Source: Pelagicoccus sp. SDUM812005
GTDB taxonomy: Bacteria > Verrucomicrobiota > Verrucomicrobiia > Opitutales > Opitutaceae
Reading direction: 5' to 3'
DNA: 64,000 nucleotides
Assembly (NCBI RefSeq): GCF_031127875.1
Contig: NZ_JARXIA010000009.1
Coordinates: forward strand, 186,001 to 250,000
Within the stretch, counting starts at the first letter, position 1, and each line of letters opens with the position of its first letter. Position numbers and translations under genes: made by a program. Below, piece after piece: positions 50,153-60,008 of this stretch. The notes under the pieces are model-generated. The model was given only the letters and a program-made list of their open reading frames with translations, searched no databases and had not been told where the DNA came from.

Positions 50153-51559
50153 TCAACTGTCTACTACGATTTTGCTTGCGGCGAAAAAGGGGCCTCCTTC
50201 GATCGCGTTTTCCGTGGCGGCGTACTTTTCCTTTTGGGATTCGACTTTTCCGAGCAAGGTTGCGGCTCCGTCGTGGATGGCTGTGGACAGGTCATCGAGT
50301 GAGCGGTTGGGAACGTAGGCGATGGCAGGCTTTTGCTCCGTTACTTTGATGTCGTTCTTGATTTCGGTGGCTCCGAGGGTGGATTGGGCGAGGGTCTCGC
50401 AGCGGGCTTTTTCGAAAAGGCTGTCAACCACGCCAGTGAGCCGCACTGTGCTCCCACGGACTGATACATTGACGGCATCGGAGCGAACCAAGGGGTCGCG
50501 ATCGAGTTTTGAGGTGATGATGTCTGTGAGGGCCTGTTCGTCGAAGGACTTTTCGGAGCGGATTTCTATTCGGTTCGTGACGCCGTTCACGCCGACGGTG
50601 TTGTGAGCGATCGTCTCGGCGGATTCTTTGGCGAGAAGGTTGTCGACATTACCCGAAAGGGTGACCCAGGACTCGTCGACCTCGGGAGTAACGTCTTGCC
50701 CGACGATGCGGGGATCGTAGATGAGGGCGTCGTTTATAGCCTGCTGGATAGATTCGTCGCTCTTGCTTGCATATTTGTCTGCCCCTGGCGCTTCGTCGCG
50801 AGCCCAATGCTCGATGCGAAGGTTTGATGTATCTACTTCTTTGATACCGCCGACCCAGGCTATCTTTTCAGCTTGTCGCTTTTCGGTGAGCGACCCGACT
50901 GTGCCGTTCAACTTGACGACCCCGTCTCGTACGTGAACGTCGATGAGCACGTCATCGACGAGAGTGTTCCAAGCGAGAAGGCTTTCGATCTCGGCTTTGG
51001 TTTCGTGGTCTGGGCGTCTTGTTTGCTGGTTCACGCTGAGCTCGTTGTGGAGCTGGGTGACGCCGTTCACTCCCATGGCAACCCTCGCGGCGAGCTCGCT
51101 TTCCTGTTGGGAGTCGACCTCTCCGGTCAGCCGTACGGTTCCGTCTTGTTGGGTATGGACCTCGATCTCGTAGGCGTCGGCGACAGGGTCGTAAAGGAAG
51201 GCGTCTTCGATGGATTCCTTGAGGTCCGCGGCGCTGATCGATTCGGGAGGCTTGACCTTGATTCGGTTGGTCACGGCTCGCGCGCCCTTGACGGTTTCCG
51301 CGACGAGGCTGGCTCGGCGCTTGGCGAGCAGGTTTTGCGTTTCGCCCTCGAGGTTTACGATGCCCTCCAGGGTGTAGACGTCGATGTCGTTGTAGGGGAC
51401 GACCGGATCGACGCGGAACTTTTCTTCGATAGCCCGGTTTATTTCGGCGTCTGGCAAGCTCTCTGGAGAGTCCGCCGCTGCGTGAAGAGAGTAGAACAGG
51501 CTAATTGCGAAGGCTGCTGAGAGCCATTGGAGCGGATGGGTGGTTCTCATGCTTTTCAT
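50153..51559 (-). CDS. Secreted protein with five or six BON domains
   Basis: A 468-residue protein with a signal peptide (FSLHAAADS region). The rest is a chain of BON domains at about 35-102, 110-180, 185-255, 270-345 and 350-418, with a last partial copy to the end. Each has the pattern of a helix, then V-x-L-x-G-x-V, a helix, and GV-x-x-V-x-N. BON domains bind phospholipids or act at the envelope (OsmY, DolP). A chain of five or more is longer than in OsmY. A periplasmic role in envelope or osmotic stress is likely but unproven. Confidence 0.85.
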   Translation of the reverse strand: MKSMRTTHPLQWLSAAFAISLFYSLHAAADSPESLPDAEINRAIEEKFRVDPVVPYNDIDVYTLEGIVNLEGETQNLLAKRRASLVAETVKGARAVTNRIKVKPPESISAADLKESIEDAFLYDPVADAYEIEVHTQQDGTVRLTGEVDSQQESELAARVAMGVNGVTQLHNELSVNQQTRRPDHETKAEIESLLAWNTLVDDVLIDVHVRDGVVKLNGTVGSLTEKRQAEKIAWVGGIKEVDTSNLRIEHWARDEAPGADKYASKSDESIQQAINDALIYDPRIVGQDVTPEVDESWVTLSGNVDNLLAKESAETIAHNTVGVNGVTNRIEIRSEKSFDEQALTDIITSKLDRDPLVRSDAVNVSVRGSTVRLTGVVDSLFEKARCETLAQSTLGATEIKNDIKVTEQKPAIAYVPNRSLDDLSTAIHDGAATLLGKVESQKEKYAATENAIEGGPFFAASKIVVDS

Positions 51560-51774
51560 GGCGCTTTTAGGGTTTTGGGTTTCGCGTTATGCGACGGCCG
51601 CAGAGCGGGCGTCAGTGGTTAAGGGATACTCTGCAAAGCTTGCGCCAGCCCCCCTTGTCGCCCGCAGGCGGCGGGTTGGGGTTGCATCTCGCAAACTTGC
51701 GGCCTTCGAGACTTTGCGATCTGAAGGTCCGGAGCTTTTTCGGGCTGGGGTTGGGAGACTGCGAGGGCAGGCGG

Positions 51775-52947
51775 CTAGAGCAGCAGATGGCCGAGGCCGG
51801 CTCCGAGGGCGGCGATGAGCCAAGGGGGGGCTTTCCAGAACTTGAGCAGGACGAAGGCGGCCAGGGCGAAGCCGAAGCTGAGGTTGCCCTGGACGGAGCT
51901 GCGCCAAATGGGGTCGTAGAGGGCGGCGAAGAGCAGGCCGACGACGGCGGCGTTGGCTCCGAGGAGGGCGGCGCGGGCGGCATTGACCTTGCGCAGTCGA
52001 TCCCAGAAGGGGATCGCTCCCAGCACCAGCAGCCAAGCGGGCAGGTAGATCATGACAAGGGCATAGAGGCCGCCGGCGATGCCGCGCGGACCGTGATCGA
52101 TGCCGGCGCCGAGGAAGCTGGAGAAGGCGAAGAGGGGGCCGGGGAGGGCTTGGGCGGCGCCGTATCCAGCGAGAAATGACGACTCGTCGATCCAGCCGCG
52201 TTGCACAGTGTAGCTGTCGAGCAAGGGGAGGACGACGTGGCCGCCGCCGAAGACGAGGGAGCCGGCGCGGTAGAAGGCGTTGCCGGTTTCGAGGGTTTGG
52301 TTGGCGGGGAAGAGCTGGGCGGCGATGGGGAGGCCGGCGAGCAGGAGGAAGAAGAGGGCAAGGTAGACGCTGCCGAGCCGCTTGCTGCCGCTTTGCTTGC
52401 TTGGCTGAGCGGCTTGGGTGTGGTCTTGATTGCGGTAGAGGAGGTATCCGGCGGCGGCGCCTAGGAGGATGGCGAGGAGCTGGGCGAGCGGGTCGGAGGC
52501 GAGCAGGAGTGCGAGGGTGACGAGGGCGGCGATGGTGACGCGGGAGCGGTCCGGGCAGAGGGATTTGGCCATGCTCCAGGCGGCGTTGGCGACAACGGCA
52601 ACGGCGACGAGCTTGAGTCCGGCGACCCAGCCGGCGATGGAAAGGTCTCCTGCGCGCTCGAGGCCGAGGGCGAAGGCGATCATGAGGAAGGCGGAGGGGA
52701 GGGTGAAGCCGACCCAGGCGAGGAAGGCGCCGAGGATGCCGCCGCGGTCGAGGCCGATGGCGAAGCCTGCTTGGGAGCTGGAGGGGCCCGGAAGGAATTG
52801 GCAGAGGGCTACGGTGTCGGCGTAGTCGGCCTCGCTGAGCCACTTGCGTCGCTTTACGAATTCTTCGTGGAAGTAGCCCATATGGGCGGTGGGACCGCCG
52901 AAGGCGTAGCAGCCGAGTCGCAGGAAGGTCAGGAAGATGTCTTTCAT
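51775..52947 (-). CDS. chrA: ChrA-type chromate transporter
   Basis: A 390-residue protein with two homologous halves, each starting with the chromate-transporter motif: FLRLGCYAFGGPTAHMGYF with LCQFLPGPSSSQAGFAIG, and GSLVFGGGHVVLPLL with GYGAAQALPGPLFAFSSFLGA. About 10-12 helices are predicted. The family exports chromate by sulfate-like exchange, though many members have no proven chromate role. It is monocistronic. The 215-bp gap to the BON gene shows no further gene. Confidence 0.93.
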   Translation of the reverse strand: MKDIFLTFLRLGCYAFGGPTAHMGYFHEEFVKRRKWLSEADYADTVALCQFLPGPSSSQAGFAIGLDRGGILGAFLAWVGFTLPSAFLMIAFALGLERAGDLSIAGWVAGLKLVAVAVVANAAWSMAKSLCPDRSRVTIAALVTLALLLASDPLAQLLAILLGAAAGYLLYRNQDHTQAAQPSKQSGSKRLGSVYLALFFLLLAGLPIAAQLFPANQTLETGNAFYRAGSLVFGGGHVVLPLLDSYTVQRGWIDESSFLAGYGAAQALPGPLFAFSSFLGAGIDHGPRGIAGGLYALVMIYLPAWLLVLGAIPFWDRLRKVNAARAALLGANAAVVGLLFAALYDPIWRSSVQGNLSFGFALAAFVLLKFWKAPPWLIAALGAGLGHLLL

Positions 52948-53061
52948 CGGTTCAAAGGCTGGCGAGAGTCTTTGCGGGCGAATCGAATCGATGCAAGATA
53001 TGTTGCCAAGCGGCTTTCGCCGGGCTGGCGGGCCTTCCTTCCTGTACGGCTGGGCTAGTCG

Positions 53062-54138
53062 CTAGCGGCAGGCGCTTTCGGCGGCGGCGAGCTCGAGTTT
53101 GGGGAGGGATTCCCCTTCGATCCAAGTGCCTTCGACCTTGGTCACGGTCGGGTAGTCGGGCAGGCCGATTTGGTTTTGCTGGAGCTGGCCGGCTAGGATT
53201 TCGACGGCGAGCTCCCCGACGCGTGTGCAATTGTTGAATACGCCCGCGTGGGCTCCGTCCTTGGTTTCGGGACAGATGTCGATGTAGGCGAAGTCGTCGG
53301 GCGTTTGGATTTGCAGGAGCTCGAAGGCGGATTTGACGAATTCCGAGTAGCTGATGATGACTTCGGGCTGGTGCTTGAGGCGCCATTGCTCGAATTCGGT
53401 AACGGGCACGCCGGAGTTGGTGCCGGGAGCGTTGTGGAAAAACTTTAGCGGGATGCGGTCCTCTTCGGGGACTTGCAGCTGGCTGGTGAGGAAGCCGGCG
53501 GACCAGGCGTGGTTGACGTAGGAGTCGTACCAGTGCGGCAGGACGAAGCCGATGCGCTTGTAGCCGGCGTTGAGGGCCTTGCGAAAGGCGAGCTGCACGA
53601 TGGCCCGCTGGTCGTTGGAGATGGTGTGGACGTGCAGCTGGGTGGGCACGAAGTCGATCTTGACCGAACTGAACTTGCTCCAGTCGAGAGCTGGCTCTTC
53701 GTCGGAGCCGGGCATGTGGGAGGCCACGATCAGGCCGCGGATGCCGCGGTTGAGCAGGATCTCGTTGGTGCGCTGGTGGCTGACGCCTGGTTGGCCGAGC
53801 CAGAAGTGGTCGATCTTGTAGCCGAGCTCCTTGGCGCGAGCGACGGCTCCTTCGTAGAAGCTCAGGTGGGTGTTGGTGGATTTCCATCCCCATTCGGTAT
53901 CCCAGTTCGTCACGTAGGCGAGCGGGGCGGCCTGCTGCTTGGGGGAGGCGTTGCGGCGGTAGGCGACCAGGGCCCCGAGAGCGGGGTCGGGCTGGTAGCC
54001 CATCTCCTTGGCGAGAGCTTGAATCTTCTTGGTGGTGGCTTCCGGCAGGCGCGGGTGGTTGCGCAGGGCCATGGAGATGGTGGTGGGGTGATAGCCGGCT
54101 TTCTTGGCTATGTCAGCAAGGGTAATGCGTCTGTTCAT
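53062..54138 (-). CDS. LacI-family transcriptional regulator
   Basis: A 358-residue protein. The N-terminal helix-turn-helix and hinge (ITLADIAKKAGYHPTTISMALRNHPRLPEATTKKIQALAKEMGY) are typical of LacI. The rest is a periplasmic-binding-protein-like effector domain. Basic residues and the NHPRLPEAT stretch resemble the Opitutae regulators of carbohydrate use. It lies downstream of a Gfo/Idh dehydrogenase gene, so it may regulate that gene; the effector sugar is unknown. Two operator-like repeats lie just upstream. Confidence 0.93.
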   Translation of the reverse strand: MNRRITLADIAKKAGYHPTTISMALRNHPRLPEATTKKIQALAKEMGYQPDPALGALVAYRRNASPKQQAAPLAYVTNWDTEWGWKSTNTHLSFYEGAVARAKELGYKIDHFWLGQPGVSHQRTNEILLNRGIRGLIVASHMPGSDEEPALDWSKFSSVKIDFVPTQLHVHTISNDQRAIVQLAFRKALNAGYKRIGFVLPHWYDSYVNHAWSAGFLTSQLQVPEEDRIPLKFFHNAPGTNSGVPVTEFEQWRLKHQPEVIISYSEFVKSAFELLQIQTPDDFAYIDICPETKDGAHAGVFNNCTRVGELAVEILAGQLQQNQIGLPDYPTVTKVEGTWIEGESLPKLELAAAESACR

Positions 54139-54166
54139 GGGCTTTCGGGGTTTGGAGGAAGCCTGA

Positions 54167-54206
54167 AGTCTATCGTTAGAATCGCAAGAATAGTCTATTG
54201 TTAGAA
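54167..54206. promoter_or_regulatory. Paired operators upstream of lacI
   Basis: AGTCTATCGTTAGAA (54167-54181) and AGTCTATTGTTAGAA (54192-54206) are direct 15-bp copies with one difference, 25 bp apart. Each contains the inverted TCTA-N4-TAGA. They lie 29-68 nt upstream of the lacI ATG on the minus strand, between the oxidoreductase and lacI genes, as expected for autoregulation by the LacI protein. Confidence 0.6.
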
Positions 54207-54261
54207 CGAGACTTTGCCTTTCGCTGCCGGGGTGGAGGCAGCGGCGGCGGGGAGTGGGCCT

Positions 54262-55287
54262 CTATTGGTTTTCGATCTTCAGGTTTGGGTCTACCTCGCT
54301 GGGGGAGATGGCTTTTCCGTCGGCGAGGTGGGAGGCGAAGATGGCGAGGGCGATGCGGAGGGCTTCGATGGCGTTGGTGACGGAGTAGAGAGGCTCGGTT
54401 CCGGTTTGCATGGCATGCACGAGTTCGTCGACCATGCCGCGCGGGTAGGCGGGGCCCCAGTCGTATTTGTCCTGTTCGAAGAGTTCCTTGAAGCCGGTGT
54501 AGAGTTTGCTGGTGTCGGGCAAGTAGACTTTTTCTATGTCGTTTCCGATGAGGATGCGGGCGTTTTCGAACACGAGGTCGAACTGGAAGATGTAGTACTT
54601 CTTTCGATACGCAGACACGAAGGCGACGGTTCCGTTTGAGAATTGGATGGTAGCTTGGCCGCCTTGGTCGCTGATTTCTTGCGAGCTGTCGTATCCGTTT
54701 TCCAACTTCCCGCTGACGGCTAGGGCTTCTCCGCACCAGTAGCGCAGCACGTCGAAGGCGTGGGTGCCGGTGTGGATCAGCTGGTGGGTCATGTGGCAGG
54801 TTACGGACTGGAGCTTGCCGTAGGTTTGCTTGTCGATGAGCTCTTTGATCTTTCGGTAGGGCGGGCGAGCTCGTCGTGGATAGTCAACTACAGCGGCTGC
54901 TTGGTGCTTTTGGAGGGCGGCTTGGATGGCTTCGCCGTCGGCGATGGAGCAACCGAGGGCTTTCTCCAGCCAGAGTCCTTTGGCTCCGGCTTCGAGGGCG
55001 GCTCGGGCCATGTCGAGGCGTTGGGGGGCGTAGGCGCAGATGCTGGCGATATCGATCTTCTCCTTGGCGAAGAGATCGTGGTAGTCGGCGTAGAGGCGTT
55101 TGCTGGGGATGTCCCAGTCTCGGCCAAAGCATTCGAGGGCGTCGGCGTCGATATCGGCTCCGGCGACCAGTTGGATATTGGGGGAGGCGGCGTAGCTTCC
55201 GGCGTGCGTGCACCCGGCGGGGCGCAGGGGGTCTTTTTCGAGGGTGGAGGCGATGCGGCCGGTGCCGATGATGCAGGCGTTCAACAT
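54262..55287 (-). CDS. Gfo/Idh/MocA-family oxidoreductase
   Basis: A 341-residue protein with an N-terminal Rossmann fold (MLNACIIGTGRIASTLEKD, with G-T-G-R-I) and the conserved EKALGCSIADGEAI (the EKP-like lysine motif: ...WLEKALG). The C-terminal dehydrogenase fold follows. The family oxidises or reduces sugar and inositol derivatives with NAD(P). It is upstream of the LacI gene on the same strand, with the operator pair between them. The substrate is unknown. Confidence 0.9.
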   Translation of the reverse strand: MLNACIIGTGRIASTLEKDPLRPAGCTHAGSYAASPNIQLVAGADIDADALECFGRDWDIPSKRLYADYHDLFAKEKIDIASICAYAPQRLDMARAALEAGAKGLWLEKALGCSIADGEAIQAALQKHQAAAVVDYPRRARPPYRKIKELIDKQTYGKLQSVTCHMTHQLIHTGTHAFDVLRYWCGEALAVSGKLENGYDSSQEISDQGGQATIQFSNGTVAFVSAYRKKYYIFQFDLVFENARILIGNDIEKVYLPDTSKLYTGFKELFEQDKYDWGPAYPRGMVDELVHAMQTGTEPLYSVTNAIEALRIALAIFASHLADGKAISPSEVDPNLKIENQ

Positions 55288-55396
55288 TTTGGAAAATTTG
55301 GTAGGGTTCGCTTGAGGAATTGGGGTTCAGGTCGAGGGTGGGATGCTATCCGCTTTTTTGTAACCCATTCAACCCAACTGTGAATACCTCCTTCAA

Positions 55397-56677
55397 ATGA
55401 ATCCTTATACCTTCAAGAAACTTTCCGCGGCGGCAGCGCTTTTCGGATCTACATCAATCGCTTTCGCAGGCGGTTCCTTCCAGGAAGCTGCGGAGCACCT
55501 CGACCTGGACGGCGACTTCGTCGGTTTCATGGATTTCGACGGGGACGGCCAGGCTATTGGCGAGAAGCTCAACGTGATCTACCAGGACATGGCGCAGGTG
55601 ATTCCTGACATGCCGCCGATCCCGCTCGATTTTCCTGCTGTATTCGAAACCTTGGGATTTGGTTCGGTACGTTCCATGGGAGCGAGCTCTTCCCAGATCG
55701 AGAGCGGGCTGTACCGGAACCGCTCCGTCACTTTGCTGGAGGGGAATCCCGCTGGCTTGTTCAAGATGTACGGGCTCAATCCGATCGGCTTCCGGGCAGC
55801 GGAGATCGCTCCTGCGGACGCGACTTCGGTCTTTTCCGGTCAGATCGATTTGAATGAACTTGTGAATACAGCCAAGGCTCTGGCGAGCCGCGTGATGGGC
55901 CCGATGGGCGAAGGCATGGTGATGCAAGGCTTGTTGCAGCCGATCCCCGGCACGGACGTCACGGCGCAGGAAGCGGTGGCGGCGCTGTCGGGCGGCATGG
56001 ACTTGATCGTGCATCAGAGCATGGAGAACCCGAAGGCCCCTGACATCAAGGTGTGGGTATCGTTGAAGGGGGCGGGCGTTTTGCTGCCGCGCCTCGAGCC
56101 GCTTATCAAGGAGATGGGGTTCCAGTTTGTGGATACGAAGTCTGGCCGGGTAGCGGATCTTTCAGCGCTGATGCAGGATGCTCCCATCGACTTGTTTGTG
56201 GAAGCGCCTGCGGGCACGGATGACCTTTTGATCTACACCGATAAGGAATGGGTTAGCACCTTCGGCGCGGGGAAGTCGGGGCTGACGGGAACGGATGCCT
56301 ACAAGAAAGTGGCGGGACGCCTCCCCAAGGATGCGGCCATGTATGCCTACAGCAGCGGATTCGACACGAAGCAGCTGGAAGGAATCTTGTCTCAAAATCC
56401 GGATACGGCAGCGGTGGCGCCGATGATCGTCAAGGCGGTCGATTCTCTTTTTGGCGGGTTCATTTCTCCAAGCGCTTCGGCGACCTACCGCTCGGGCGAT
56501 GCGTTGATCACGGAAGGCTACGGCGGATTCTCCTACAAGAGCTTGGTGGTGGCTTTGCCAGCGGGCATTGGGGCCGGCATCGGAGCGGGCATCGCTGCGG
56601 AGCAGTCGAAGAAGGCGAACGCCTGGCAGGGGCACGAGGGCCAAGATCACGGGTCCGACCATCCGGCAGCTGAGTAG
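55397..56677 (+). CDS. Secreted hypothetical protein with low-complexity tail
   Basis: A 426-residue protein with a signal peptide (ALFGSTSIAFAGG). It contains no domain I recognise. It shows repeated PM/GM stretches, an alanine/glycine-rich segment near the C-terminus (ALPAGIGAGIGAGIAAEQ) and a His-rich tail (WQGHEGQDHGSDHPAAE). The GAGIGAGIAAE stretch could be a short membrane-active or flexible helix. It lies alone, divergent from the oxidoreductase gene, and a strong terminator follows. The role is unknown. Confidence 0.7.
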   Translation: MNPYTFKKLSAAAALFGSTSIAFAGGSFQEAAEHLDLDGDFVGFMDFDGDGQAIGEKLNVIYQDMAQVIPDMPPIPLDFPAVFETLGFGSVRSMGASSSQIESGLYRNRSVTLLEGNPAGLFKMYGLNPIGFRAAEIAPADATSVFSGQIDLNELVNTAKALASRVMGPMGEGMVMQGLLQPIPGTDVTAQEAVAALSGGMDLIVHQSMENPKAPDIKVWVSLKGAGVLLPRLEPLIKEMGFQFVDTKSGRVADLSALMQDAPIDLFVEAPAGTDDLLIYTDKEWVSTFGAGKSGLTGTDAYKKVAGRLPKDAAMYAYSSGFDTKQLEGILSQNPDTAAVAPMIVKAVDSLFGGFISPSASATYRSGDALITEGYGGFSYKSLVVALPAGIGAGIGAGIAAEQSKKANAWQGHEGQDHGSDHPAAE

Positions 56678-56702
56678 GGATCCTGTTTCAGGTTTTTATT
56701 TG

Positions 56703-56737
56703 GGCGTTTCGGCTTCTTGGCCGGAACGCCATTTTTT
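56703..56737 (+). terminator. Rho-independent terminator after the secreted hypothetical
   Basis: GGCGTTTCGGC / GCCGGAACGCC (11-bp stem with one G-T), followed by ATTTTTTG, 26 nt past the stop. Between it and 56900 I see no further gene. Confidence 0.88.
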
Positions 56738-56899
56738 GTTCACAACTTGGAGGACTGCCGCTTGCGGCAAGCTGCGTTACGATGAGCTAATAAACGATTC
56801 GGGCGACTCGGCGTGGCGCGAGCGCCAGCCCGACCCTGCGCGATTGGCGCTGCATTCGGTGACGCCTTTCTCGGGGGGGGCGAATGCGTGGGGCTGGGC

Positions 56900-57301
56900 T
56901 CAGCTTGGCTTGGGGCAGGACGCGGAAGGATCCTTTTGGGTGATGTACTCGAGGGCTTCCTCGCGGGACTCGAAGCTGAACACTGGCCAGGTCGGCTTGG
57001 CTCCGGTGTTGGCGTAGGCCTCTTCGACTTCCTTGAGGATGCTGGTCTTGCCGATGAAGGCGACGGAGATGTAGGGATTGCTGCGGGCGGCCGCTTCGTC
57101 CATGTAGGCGATTAGCCGAACGTTGGCCGGCTTGAAGGCGACCGATTCGGTTTCGTCGAAGGATACGAGTTCCCAGCGGAGTTCGTCGAACCGCGGGTCT
57201 CCGTAAACTTCTTTGTTGCTCTCGACAATGTCCTCGGAGGTAACTTTTCCGTAGTAGTCGAAGCAGACGTAGCTGGAATTCCAAATAATTTTGTACGGCA
57301 T
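56900..57301 (-). CDS. SpoIIAA-like protein linked to a hybrid histidine kinase
   Basis: A 133-residue protein (MPYKIIWNSSYVCFDYYGKVTSEDIVESNKEVYGD...). The strand-helix pattern, with WELVSFDETESVAF and SNPYISVAFIGKTSILKE, resembles SpoIIAA/STAS-like domains. It is the second such small protein in the window. It starts 25 nt after the hybrid kinase gene on the same strand, so it may be part of that signalling unit, for example as an output or input partner (inference). No enzymatic motif is visible. Confidence 0.65.
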   Translation of the reverse strand: MPYKIIWNSSYVCFDYYGKVTSEDIVESNKEVYGDPRFDELRWELVSFDETESVAFKPANVRLIAYMDEAAARSNPYISVAFIGKTSILKEVEEAYANTGAKPTWPVFSFESREEALEYITQKDPSASCPKPS

Positions 57302-57326
57302 CTACAAGGTGGAATAGGCGAGAAGC

Positions 57327-59720
57327 CTAGTTACTTCCCAACGCTGTAGAGTGCTGATATGCTTTTTGGAGGGCTTGGCCAATCTTTTCGGGCCGGATGG
57401 GTTTGCTGACGTAGTCGTGCATGCCGGCGGCGATGGCTCGTTCGCGATCGCCCTGCATGGCGTTGGCTGTGAGAGCGATGACGTAGGGGCGGCGTTCGAG
57501 GGGGAAGCGCTTGGCGATTTCGCGGGTGGCTTCGTAGCCGTCCATGTTGGGCATTTGCACGTCCATGAGGATGACGTCGTAGTCTTCGGTCTCGAGCTTT
57601 TGCAGGACTTCGAGCCCGTCGTTGGCGATGTCGATTTGGTAGGAGAGCTGCTTGAGCACGAGGCGCGCGACCTTCTGGTTGATCTTGTTGTCCTCGGCCA
57701 TGAGGATGCGCAGCGGGCAGTTTTGGCCGAGCAGCTTTTCGGAGTGGTCGCCCGCGTCCTTTTGCGTCTTTCGGGAGCGCCCGCCGTTTTGTAGGGCTTT
57801 TCCCATTACGTCGATGAGGCTGCTGGGCTTGACGGGTTTTGAAATGGAGTAGTGGGAATCGGAGTCGGAGGTCTTTCCGTAAGGCGTGATCTTTATGAGG
57901 CGTGGAGGGTGGGGCTTGTTCGCTTTGAGCAAGCGGTCGCGGTCGCCCTTAGAGTAGCTTTGGTCGACGAATGCGATGTCGAAGCGTTGGCTTCGAGCGA
58001 TGTTTTGGGCGTCCTCGATGCTGCCGGTGGAGTGGACGGCGGCGTCCCATTTTTGCAGTTGTCTGGCGATCTTCTCGCGAATGACGGGATTGGGTTCGAG
58101 AAGGAGGAGTTTTTTTCCGCCGATGAGGGAGCGTCCGCGGTTGTCGATTTCGGGCGAGTAGACGACGGGGGCGGCGGGGGCGGTCCGGATGGTGAAGATG
58201 AAGGAGGAGCCTTTTCCCTCTTGGCTTTCCACTCGCATTTCGCCGCCCATGAGCTCGGTGAGCTTTTTGGAGATGGCGAGCCCGAGTCCGGTGCCGCCGT
58301 ACTTGCGGGTCGTGGAGGAGTCGACTTGGCTGAAGGACTTGAAGAGGCGGTCCTGCTTTTCGAGGGGGATGCCGATGCCGGAGTCGCGTACGGCGAATTC
58401 GAGCAGGCAATCGGTGTCGGTGCTTTCCTTGGCCTGGAGGAGAACCTCGACCTGGCCGCGGTCGGTGAACTTGATGGCGTTGCCGACGAGGTTGACGAGG
58501 ATCTGGCGGAGGCGGGTGACGTCGCCGAGGATGCCGAAGGGCACTTCGCCCCTCACTTCGTAGCAGAGTTCGAGGCCTTTGCTGGAGGCTTTTTCGGCGA
58601 GGAGTTCGAGGGATTCTTCGACGCAGCAGCGCGGGTCGACGGGTTGGTGTTCCAACTCCATCTTGTTGGATTCGATTTTGGAGAAGTCGAGGATGTCGTT
58701 GATGAGGACGAGCAGCGAGTCGCCGCTGGCGCGGATGGTTTGCAGGTAGTCGCGTTGGTCGTCGTCGATCTCCGATTCCAGGAGGACGCCGGTGAGTCCG
58801 ATGACCGCGTTCATGGGGGTGCGGATCTCGTGGCTCATGGAGGCGAGGAAGGCGCTCTTGGCTTGGTTGGCGAGCTCGGCCTCGAGGGCGGCTTGGTTGG
58901 CCTTGGCGATGGCTTCGTCGAGCTGTAGGTAGAGTTGTTCCGTCTCGAGCTTGGCCTGCTCGAAGTCGGCGTGTTGGGCAGAGTGGCCCGCGGGTTCTTT
59001 CGAGCAGACGAGAATGCTACCCTGGGCGCTGGCTTGGAGGGAGAGCTCGCGACCGGCGAAGGGTCCGCTCCAGCTGTCGGTGAAGGCCATGGAGGGGAGG
59101 ATCTCGTTTTCCCAGCGTCGAGCTTCCTCGGCTGAGAGCAACGACTTCCAGGGGGTCCCGATCAGGGCGGCGACCGATTCCTGGGAGTGGGCGGCGGCGA
59201 AGGCAGGGTTGAGAAAGCTCAGGGCGCCGTCGGCGGCGATGGTGGCGAGTCCTTCGGAGGCGTGTTCGACGAGGGCCAGGCAGTGCTCCGCTTTGGAGTC
59301 GGCGCCCGGCTCGCTGATGGGGCTGGGTTTGCTGTTCGTGAGTTCGCGGACGATGCCGATGCTGGCGTTGCCGCTGGGGCGAACGACCATGAAGCCCGGC
59401 AGGGAGTGTCCGTTGCGGGTGGGAATCCAGACGAGGCCCGTTACTCCGGCGCTAGGGAGTTGATCTTGGGGGAGGCGTTGCTCGAGCCATTGCAGGGGAT
59501 TGCTGGCGCTGGCCTCGATTTTGTCGGCCAGGCTTGGGTTGGCATGGCTGATGTTCCCGTTCGAGTCGGTGGTGAAGGCAAATTCCGACAGGGCGTCGAG
59601 GCTGCCTTTTAAAAGTTCGGAGCCGAGGGTGCCGTGTAGGCGCACGAGGGCGTCCAGCTGGTTGTTCAGGTTAGCCGCTGTGGTAGGGGGAAACGATTGG
59701 GGTTCATCATTTATGGTCAT
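57327..59720 (-). CDS. Hybrid sensor histidine kinase with two receiver domains
   Basis: A 797-residue protein from the ATG at 59718-59720; a GTG 16 codons upstream is an alternative. In order: two PAS-like N-terminal regions (about 50-240), a coiled coil, HisKA with [14 protein letters not shown] (phospho-acceptor His near 307), an ATPase domain with DSGIGIP and [15 protein letters not shown], a first receiver-like domain, and a second receiver ([38 protein letters not shown]). The first receiver is degenerate: LLLEPNP replaces the acidic pocket, although FVDQ may hold an Asp. No transmembrane segment is seen, so it is cytoplasmic. A SpoIIAA-like gene follows. Confidence 0.92.
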   Translation of the reverse strand: MTINDEPQSFPPTTAANLNNQLDALVRLHGTLGSELLKGSLDALSEFAFTTDSNGNISHANPSLADKIEASASNPLQWLEQRLPQDQLPSAGVTGLVWIPTRNGHSLPGFMVVRPSGNASIGIVRELTNSKPSPISEPGADSKAEHCLALVEHASEGLATIAADGALSFLNPAFAAAHSQESVAALIGTPWKSLLSAEEARRWENEILPSMAFTDSWSGPFAGRELSLQASAQGSILVCSKEPAGHSAQHADFEQAKLETEQLYLQLDEAIAKANQAALEAELANQAKSAFLASMSHEIRTPMNAVIGLTGVLLESEIDDDQRDYLQTIRASGDSLLVLINDILDFSKIESNKMELEHQPVDPRCCVEESLELLAEKASSKGLELCYEVRGEVPFGILGDVTRLRQILVNLVGNAIKFTDRGQVEVLLQAKESTDTDCLLEFAVRDSGIGIPLEKQDRLFKSFSQVDSSTTRKYGGTGLGLAISKKLTELMGGEMRVESQEGKGSSFIFTIRTAPAAPVVYSPEIDNRGRSLIGGKKLLLLEPNPVIREKIARQLQKWDAAVHSTGSIEDAQNIARSQRFDIAFVDQSYSKGDRDRLLKANKPHPPRLIKITPYGKTSDSDSHYSISKPVKPSSLIDVMGKALQNGGRSRKTQKDAGDHSEKLLGQNCPLRILMAEDNKINQKVARLVLKQLSYQIDIANDGLEVLQKLETEDYDVILMDVQMPNMDGYEATREIAKRFPLERRPYVIALTANAMQGDRERAIAAGMHDYVSKPIRPEKIGQALQKAYQHSTALGSN

Positions 59721-59845
59721 GTTTTCCGGATCTGGGGTCGAATTCGCGCTTCCGATAGGTATCGACACTTATGTTCGGCTATTAAGCCAGAGGGCAAGGA
59801 GGCTCCCGCGTCTCCGGCCTTTTTACAGTCCTTGAAAAATAAGGG

Positions 59846-59867
59846 AGGGGTGAATGCCCCTTTTTTT
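59846..59867 (+). other. Orphan terminator-like hairpin upstream of the kinase gene
   Basis: AGGGG-TGAATG-CCCCT followed by TTTTTTT is terminator-shaped on the plus strand, but no plus-strand gene ends before it; it lies 126 nt upstream of the divergent kinase ATG. It may mark the end of a short unannotated transcript or an attenuator of antisense transcription. Confidence 0.45.
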
Positions 59868-60008
59868 GGTTTGTCAGCCGGTCGTGTTGAGGGGGCGGGG
59901 AGTGGCCCTCGAGAGGGGAATTCGAGCGTGGGTTCCCGCGAATTCGATGACAGTTTTGTAATGCGGCGGGAGGCGTTTTTGTTATGCGAGGCGGCTAAAG
60001 TGGGCGGC

